DNA from: Cinnamomum chago
Taxonomy: Eukaryota > Streptophyta > Magnoliopsida > Laurales > Lauraceae
Reading direction: 5' to 3'
DNA length: 64,000 nt
Assembly (NCBI GenBank): GCA_038049695.1
Contig: CP142455.1
Coordinates: forward strand, 29,425,501 to 29,489,500
Part shown: piece after piece, positions 61,901 through 64,000 of the stretch
Position numbering within the stretch: the stretch's first letter is position 1
Layout: every line of letters begins with the position of its first letter
The notes under the pieces: model-generated
The model's input: only the letters and a program-made list of their open reading frames with translations
Told to the model about the DNA's origin: nothing
Database searches by the model: none
Made by a program: the position numbers and the translations under genes

Positions 61901-63470
61901 ACAGCAATCCTGCCGTGTGCTACAACTTACATGCCCTTGAATTTGAAGATGCGTTTGAAGTACGGGTGTTTAGTGGAAGATGTATCAGCTCCCATTTGAA
62001 TTCACAATTTGCAGTTTAACACTTACTTCGATTCAGAGATTCAATGGGATAGATTCATCTAGTTCATTATATAATTTGATTAATTATGAAGTTCAAACTT
62101 GACAGTTGGATACAATAATTACAATATATAATTTGATGAAAATTACGATGACTTATATATTCTTGGACAATTACATGCAGCCCGTGGCGGACACAGAATT
62201 TTTATTTGGGTGGGGCTAAATATTTGCTCGGTTTGTTAGCTTTTTTCACATGAATAATATCAAAAGAGCACATTTATTGCATTTAAATAGAAAAAAAAAA
62301 AAATCATGCTCAAGTTTCCTGCCCTATTAAAGGGTCTTACCACTACCTCTTCCAAATTCAGGTTATAATCGATTCATTATCATCAAATAACCTAAGATAA
62401 CATTTTCTTTAATCCTAGATGTTTGAATGCCATACAACGGTAATTTGGGTGAGCACCCAATTACCCAATTTAGGTTCCCAAATGGGTTTTGCTTGGATCT
62501 AAAGTATTTGGTTGCATATACTTAATACCTTAGCTGTAAAAATAATTCCCTATAGTCGGTCATGGGCTCATGACAAAAAATAAAAAAAATAAAAACCGCC
62601 ACTTAAATGTAACTCAAATTATTCACACATGAACTCTAAGACTTGATTTTTGTATGAATTGAAAATTTAAGTATGCCCAATGGTGATTTGGTCATCTTGT
62701 AGATATGCTCATATTTGGTGATTTAGGGCTTATGTTTGGATTAGGATTTGGAGAAATTTAGGTACATAGTGAATAGAATTATGCTACATATGAGGAGGGA
62801 GGCTGATTGCTTTATTTAGGGTTGTTTGACATGAGAGAGACTTCCACAAGAGGACCGGCGATGAAAAGCTCAATCGATGTGAAAAGGATCACACACTCTC
62901 AATAGAAAGAGAATGTCGACAGAGAACGGCACGAAGAGGATCCGTTACTTTTGATGGGAAGAAAATGTCAAAAGATAGGAGTGTTTTTACCAAGGTTTTG
63001 TGATGAGGGGTGATCACACGGTTTAGACGTGGGGCGACTATTTATTAATTGTAAGTGGGACAGGTCCAGGCTCATTCAATTCTCTGACATTTTCAAAATA
63101 GACCTGGGGCGGTGCATGTAGGCCCGCCCTGCATGCATCGACACAAAATATAAAAGGTGGTACTTGACCCAAATACACCAAGAATCGAACCAATAAGACT
63201 TCATACAAGTTCTAACTCAATTGCATTGACAAAACAATTAATGGAGAAAGACTGCAAGTCTTTCTTTTTCTTCATTTCAGAAATTACATGTGATTTATAG
63301 ACTCTTAAAGAAGTAACTTCAACTTATTGAATAGCAGTGGTAAAGACACTTAACCACTTCACTAAATAACTTTACATATAAAAGCTCATAAATAACACAA
63401 ATTGACACATAAATAACCACTTGTAAATAACACTAACACCAGCCTTGATAAAGGGCTATAACATGTTCAG
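61901..63470. other. Intergenic; one hAT-like end
   Basis: At about 62181-62215, CCCGTGGCGGACACAGAATT followed by GGGTGGGGCTAAA resembles the left end of the hAT element at 2322, but no matching right end with an 8-bp repeat was found. The remainder is AT-rich with no gene. 63100-63470 may include part of the LTR of the copia remnant that follows. Confidence 0.4.
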
Positions 63471-63474
63471 TTTT

Positions 63475-64000
63475 GCATGTGCAAGATGAACTAAATCTTG
63501 ACACTCCCCCTTGGTGCATGCTTGCAATCAACCACACCAAGCGCATCTCTAACAAACTCAAACTTGGGTTTTGCAAGTGCTTTGGTAAAAATATCTGCAA
63601 CTTGTTCTCCCGTTCGAACATCTTTAAACTTAATTTCATGTTCAAGCACCTTCTCACGAAATGATGTTGAACCTCAATGTGCTTAGTACGAGCATGGAAC
63701 ACAAGATTTTCTACCAATATTATTGCACTTTCATTGTTGCATTGGTAGGAATTGGATAATCAACCTAGTTATATGTCACCGATCATCCGTCTCAACCAAA
63801 GGCATTCTTGTGCAACCTTAGTTGCAGCCATAAAATTTTCCTCTGTGCTAGAAAGAACAACACTTGATTGCTTTTTATTACACCATGAAACTGCAATAGA
63901 ACCGGGAGTAAAACAACAACTTGAGGTAGACCGCCTATCATTGATATCTCCTGGTCAATCTGTATCTCTAAAGCCACTTAGGAAGAACTTTTCACCCATT
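63475..64000 (-). pseudogene. Decayed Ty1/copia pol (RNase H) and LTR boundary, runs off the window
   Basis: Reading on the minus strand from the right edge: RRSTSSCCFTPGSIAVSWCN, QSSVVLSSTEENFMAA, AQECLWLRRMIGD, then VFHARTKHIEVQHHF, EQVADIFTKALAKPKFE and LGVVDCKHA. These are the conserved C-terminal RNase H motifs of copia polyproteins, broken by stops and frameshifts. They are followed by a purine tract AAGGGGGAGTG, after which a 3' LTR would begin TGTCAAGATTTAG (63502 downward). The LTR end is not located. Non-functional. Confidence 0.75.

Overview
This is nuclear DNA from a flowering plant, probably not a grass. Evidence: one intact coiled-coil NLR immune receptor; GT-AG introns; plant-type Mutator (MULE), CACTA, hAT, Tourist, SINE and LTR elements with their target duplications; and plant-type CUL1, RPS3a and UPF1 exons carried by transposons. 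The species cannot be named from the sequence. The only gene that looks functional for the host is the NLR at 29630-32278 (minus strand). Almost everything else is transposable-element DNA at several levels of nesting.

Layout. 1-3850: AT-rich DNA with a foldback MITE, a hAT element and a SINE nested in a MITE. 3855-11313: two members of one MULE family, each with an exact 9-bp target duplication and each full of short repeats built on TTTATCTGAGTT. The second carries the start of a MULE transposase on the plus strand and a spliced gene on the minus strand. A third member of the family lies at 57692-58970. 13396-23430 (copy A) and 32503-57215 (copy B) are the two copies of a direct segmental duplication on either side of the NLR. 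Copy A was hit by a 3-kb MULE with a FAR1/MULE-type pseudogene (15543-18538). Copy B was hit by an LTR that survives as a solo LTR (36836-55655). That LTR was hit by CACTA-2, and CACTA-1 then landed two bases inside CACTA-2. The empty site in the partner copy, or the 3-, 5- or 9-bp target duplications, lets each step be read base by base.

The two CACTA elements carry host gene pieces. CACTA-1 (38152-46839) holds, all on the minus strand, the 5' exons of ribosomal protein S3a, eight exons of the C-terminal half of CULLIN1, the last two exons of S3a, and three helicase exons of UPF1. CACTA-2 holds a broken SUMO-conjugating-enzyme (SCE1/UBC9-type) exon and pieces of a PHD-finger gene. Neither shows a transposase, so both look non-autonomous.

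The right end (58971-64000) is ordinary AT-rich intergenic DNA with SINE-like traces and a decayed Ty1/copia RNase H region running off the window on the minus strand.

The most unusual signals are (1) the MULE family with oriented TTTATCTGAGTT arrays, which in MULE-2 lie inside introns in sense orientation for both genes; (2) the three-gene same-strand capture in CACTA-1, with CUL1 embedded inside S3a; (3) the NLR whose last codons and stop come from a Tourist MITE.
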